The notes under the pieces are model-generated. The model worked only from the letters and a program-made list of their open reading frames with translations, was not told the origin of the DNA and made no database searches. Made by a program: the position numbers and the translations under genes. Shown piece by piece: positions 13,870 to 14,244 of a stretch of 14,244 nucleotides of DNA (its first letter is position 1; each line of letters opens with the position of its first letter). The DNA is from an uncultured Clostridia bacterium (lineage in GTDB: Bacteria; Bacillota; Clostridia; Lachnospirales; Lachnospiraceae), in NCBI GenBank assembly GCA_947178015.1, contig CAMWWW010000023.1, forward strand, positions 1 through 14,244. The letters are read 5' to 3'.

Positions 13870-14244
13870 TTTTATCTGTATTCAAAACACGTTTGTTTTT
13901 TACTTGTTCTTGTAATGATTGTTTGTTATCCTTGTATTTTATAAATTTTTGCTTGTTTTCTGATATGTTTATCCTTTCGTTAATCCGAAATAAGTAAAGA
14001 AGAGAACAAGATAAATCAATGTGTCTAAGCACTATCGGCCAGTAATCGCCCTTTCATTACGGAATATTTTGTTATCTTGCAAGAAGGCGGAAAGAAGCAA
14101 GCAGCATTGTTGACTGACAACAACGCAACAATAATGCAAATAGTGAGTACGTAATTACATGAAGAATTAAAAGAGTTTTCATACAGCCTTTTTCTTCTCT
14201 AATTTTAGGCTGACCATAGGACAATTCGAGAATGAAAGAATAAC
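13870..14244. other. AT-rich intergenic stretch without a supported gene
   Basis: No reading frame here has a good ribosome binding site or protein-like composition. Small features include a TTGTTG-ACTGA-CAACAA inverted repeat at 14107-14123 (containing TTGACT, but with no well-placed -10) and a CAGCCT / AGGCTG pair at 14184-14189 and 14207-14212 with a 17-nt loop. It may be the upstream region of a gene beyond the window. Confidence 0.5.

Noticed and set aside
13797..13997. Plus-strand 66-codon frame with a hydrophobic composition
   Set aside because: It starts inside repeat copy B and continues in T-rich non-coding sequence; hydrophobicity is explained by T-rich codons.
13772..14032. Minus-strand 86-codon frame running from the AT-rich stretch into repeat copy B
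   Set aside because: Its C-terminal part is translation of the palindromic repeat, the N-terminal part is low-complexity AT-rich sequence, and no convincing ribosome binding site precedes it.
14107..14140. Promoter at TTGACT 14110-14115
   Set aside because: The nearest -10-like AATAAT is only 14 bp away; the TTGTTG/CAACAA inverted repeat explains the box equally well.
1..14244. CRISPR array, tRNA or rRNA gene, transposase
   Set aside because: No regularly spaced direct repeats, no tRNA-like cloverleaf with a TTCGANNC arm, no rRNA-like segment and no transposase-like protein were seen on either strand.

Overview
The window looks like a chromosomal segment of a Gram-positive anaerobe of the class Clostridia, with a Lachnospiraceae-like flavour. 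The basis is moderate GC, strong GGAGG-type ribosome binding sites, sigma-A promoters with extended -10 elements, and a clostridial/streptococcal-style TrpRS. The taxonomic placement is an inference from style only; no rRNA or marker tree is available.

Layout. Positions 1-164 and 13706-13869 hold two inverted copies of a 164-bp repeat with internal palindromes. They flank essentially all the genes in the window. From 11478 down to 264, eight genes lie head to tail on the minus strand: a SWIM zinc-finger protein, an alpha-solenoid (HEAT-like) protein, a MoxR AAA+ ATPase, a DUF5682/YehM-like protein, a VWA (MIDAS) protein, a uroporphyrinogen-decarboxylase-family protein, an M20 dipeptidase-like metallopeptidase and a TcdA-like E1 enzyme. 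Gaps are 21-54 bp, with one 4-bp ATGA overlap. A near-consensus promoter (TTTACG, 17 bp, TATAAT with TGC extension) sits just upstream of the SWIM gene. On the plus strand, trpS (11868-12956) is expressed divergently from its own promoter. After a perfect 10-bp hairpin comes an HD-domain phosphohydrolase (13054-13680). The last 375 bp are AT-rich and hold no gene I can support.

Main point of interest. The first five genes of the minus-strand cluster (SWIM, solenoid, MoxR, DUF5682, VWA) form a compact multi-component module. From memory of the families it corresponds to the uncharacterised Escherichia coli yehL-yehM-yehP-yehQ cluster (MoxR of the YehL subfamily, YehM, VWA YehP, SWIM YehQ), with a helical-repeat protein added and SWIM moved to the front. 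A MoxR ATPase plus VWA pair usually acts as an ATP-driven chaperone or remodeller with a metal-binding adaptor. DUF5682 carries H/E/H motifs resembling TraB/GumN/EreA-type hydrolase folds. The solenoid and SWIM proteins are plausible scaffold and nucleic-acid- or protein-binding parts. The biochemical job of the module is, to my knowledge, not established. The three downstream genes look like ordinary metabolic or tRNA-modification genes that could be co-transcribed with it.
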